A stretch of 50,472 nt of DNA from the NCBI GenBank assembly GCA_030149965.1, contig JASLHB010000014.1:1-50472 (forward strand). Direction: 5' to 3'. The position numbers were made by a program, and so were the translations under genes. Within the stretch, counting starts at the first letter, position 1; each line of letters starts with the position of its first letter. The stretch is from Wohlfahrtiimonas sp. (lineage in GTDB: Bacteria; Pseudomonadota; Gammaproteobacteria; Cardiobacteriales; Wohlfahrtiimonadaceae). The notes below the pieces were generated by a model, which worked only from the letters and a program-made list of their open reading frames with translations, had not been told where the DNA came from and searched no databases. Shown piece after piece: positions 49,932 through 50,472 of this stretch.

Positions 49932-50456
49932 ATGAATCAGTATAAAATGCTTTTTGTTGGACCAGTAGCAAGTGGTAAAACGACAGCAGTGCGCAGTTTA
50001 TGTGGTGAGGATATTGTCACAACATCTAAAAAAACCAGCGATGAAGTATCTTCGATTAAAGGAGATACAACTGTTTCGTTAGATTATGGTGTTTTACAAT
50101 TGGAGCGTTTAAAACTTCATATTTATGCAGCACCGGGACAAGAACGCTTTAGATTTATGCATGATATACTTGTTAAAGGTAGCATTGGTGTTATCCTATT
50201 GATCAGTATGCAACACACAAAAGTAGAAGAAGTTGGACAAATATTATATGAATACTTACAAGTGATTGAAAAGAATCCTTGTGTGGTTGGCGTAACTTGG
50301 ACTGAAGATTTTAATACGACGCAGATTGAATTATTTTTAAATGCAATTTTTCAATATCACCCATCTCTTTCTGATACAATGGTTGTGGACGTTAGGAAAA
50401 AACATGATGTTCTTAAACTGGTTGAGAAGATGGTTGTAAAGGCTAACGAGCGATGA
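49932..50456 (+). CDS. Small Ras-like GTPase (COG2229 type)
   Basis: A 174-residue P-loop protein: G1 GPVASGKT at residues 10-17, a switch I Thr in KGDTTVSLDYG at 46-47, and G3 region YAAPGQERFRFMHDIL at 65-80. The Asp of the DxxG motif is Ala66, and NKxD is replaced by VTWTED near residue 121. This is the pattern of COG2229 'predicted GTPases', relatives of MglA that often pair with roadblock proteins and control polarity or motility. Nucleotide specificity may not be guanine. AAAAGG precedes the ATG. The stop overlaps the next start (ATGA), so at least one more gene is coupled. Confidence 0.8.
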   Translation: MNQYKMLFVGPVASGKTTAVRSLCGEDIVTTSKKTSDEVSSIKGDTTVSLDYGVLQLERLKLHIYAAPGQERFRFMHDILVKGSIGVILLISMQHTKVEEVGQILYEYLQVIEKNPCVVGVTWTEDFNTTQIELFLNAIFQYHPSLSDTMVVDVRKKHDVLKLVEKMVVKANER

Positions 50457-50472
50457 CAGTAAAAAAGTACAT
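50453..50472 (+). CDS. Start of an unknown gene at the window edge
   Basis: An ATG overlapping the GTPase stop by four bases opens a frame reading M-T-V-K-K-Y. Only six full codons are in the window. Related GTPases are often next to a roadblock/LC7 protein, but the sequence here is too short to say. Confidence 0.45.

Noticed and set aside
1..50472. CRISPR arrays, tRNA or rRNA genes, prophage genes
   Set aside because: No regularly spaced repeats, cloverleaf-like sequences, ribosomal RNA segments, integrases or phage structural genes were recognised.

Overview
The window is a gene-dense stretch of chromosome from an AT-rich gammaproteobacterium. The evidence is the set of core genes (Tol-Pal, glutamyl-tRNA reductase, ubiquinone genes ubiD/ubiE/ubiB, oligoribonuclease, a dapA-bamC pair, BamC itself) and codons rich in A/T. 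The genus cannot be settled from the sequence alone. A low-GC lineage such as Cardiobacteriales (Wohlfahrtiimonas/Ignatzschineria-like) or a Moraxellaceae relative would fit; that is inference. No rRNA, tRNA, CRISPR array, insertion sequence or prophage was seen, and no gap between genes exceeds 300 bases.

Layout. (1) 1-6432, minus strand: ubiD, an Slp-family lipoprotein, a GT4 glycosyltransferase, hemA, hpt, tolB and the start of pal. (2) 6485-14231, plus strand: a LOG-family hydrolase and a terminator, then a tightly packed run: orn, pgpA, a membrane-anchored nuclease, a PH-domain membrane protein, a four-gene MCE-type lipid transporter (STAS-permease, ATPase, MCE protein, auxiliary lipoprotein), a Nudix hydrolase and a GNAT acetyltransferase. 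(3) ung, minus strand, then a surface-glycan locus at 14998-35617. It holds an initiating sugar-phosphate transferase, rfbB-rfbA, a VioA-like aminotransferase, a WbqC protein, an acetyltransferase, a Wzx flippase, five glycosyltransferases, galU, a Ugd-like protein, pgi, galE, an SGNH acyltransferase, a broken galE copy, and manB facing inward. (4) 35761-46556, plus strand housekeeping: polA, xthA, dapA, bamC, mutL, aroE, ubiE, ubiB. (5) 46659 to the end: a cytochrome c', a PotF-like binding protein, and a little-known set made of a 114-residue protein, a protein with a degenerate receiver domain, a small GTPase and the first codons of another gene.

How the genes work together. RfbA and RfbB make dTDP-4-keto-6-deoxyglucose. 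The absence of rfbC/rfbD and presence of a VioA-like aminotransferase plus an acetyltransferase point to an N-acylated 4-amino-4,6-dideoxyglucose (Qui4N type) rather than rhamnose. Pgi, ManB, GalU and GalE supply hexose phosphates and UDP-Glc/UDP-Gal(NAc). Five glycosyltransferases extend the unit and Wzx flips it, but no Wzy, Wzz, Wza or Wzc is present. The galU - ugd-like - pgi - galE - acyltransferase - (reverse) manB end resembles the conserved arm of the Acinetobacter K locus.

Points most worth a second look: the acyltransferase gene lies between two 94%-identical copies of the galE 3' end, the second part of a broken galE with a microhomology deletion; a Ugd homologue lacks the catalytic Cys and the nucleotide-binding glycine motif; two tandem GT2 genes share a near-identical donor domain; and the GTPase/pseudo-receiver gene set at the right edge is the best candidate for an undescribed system.
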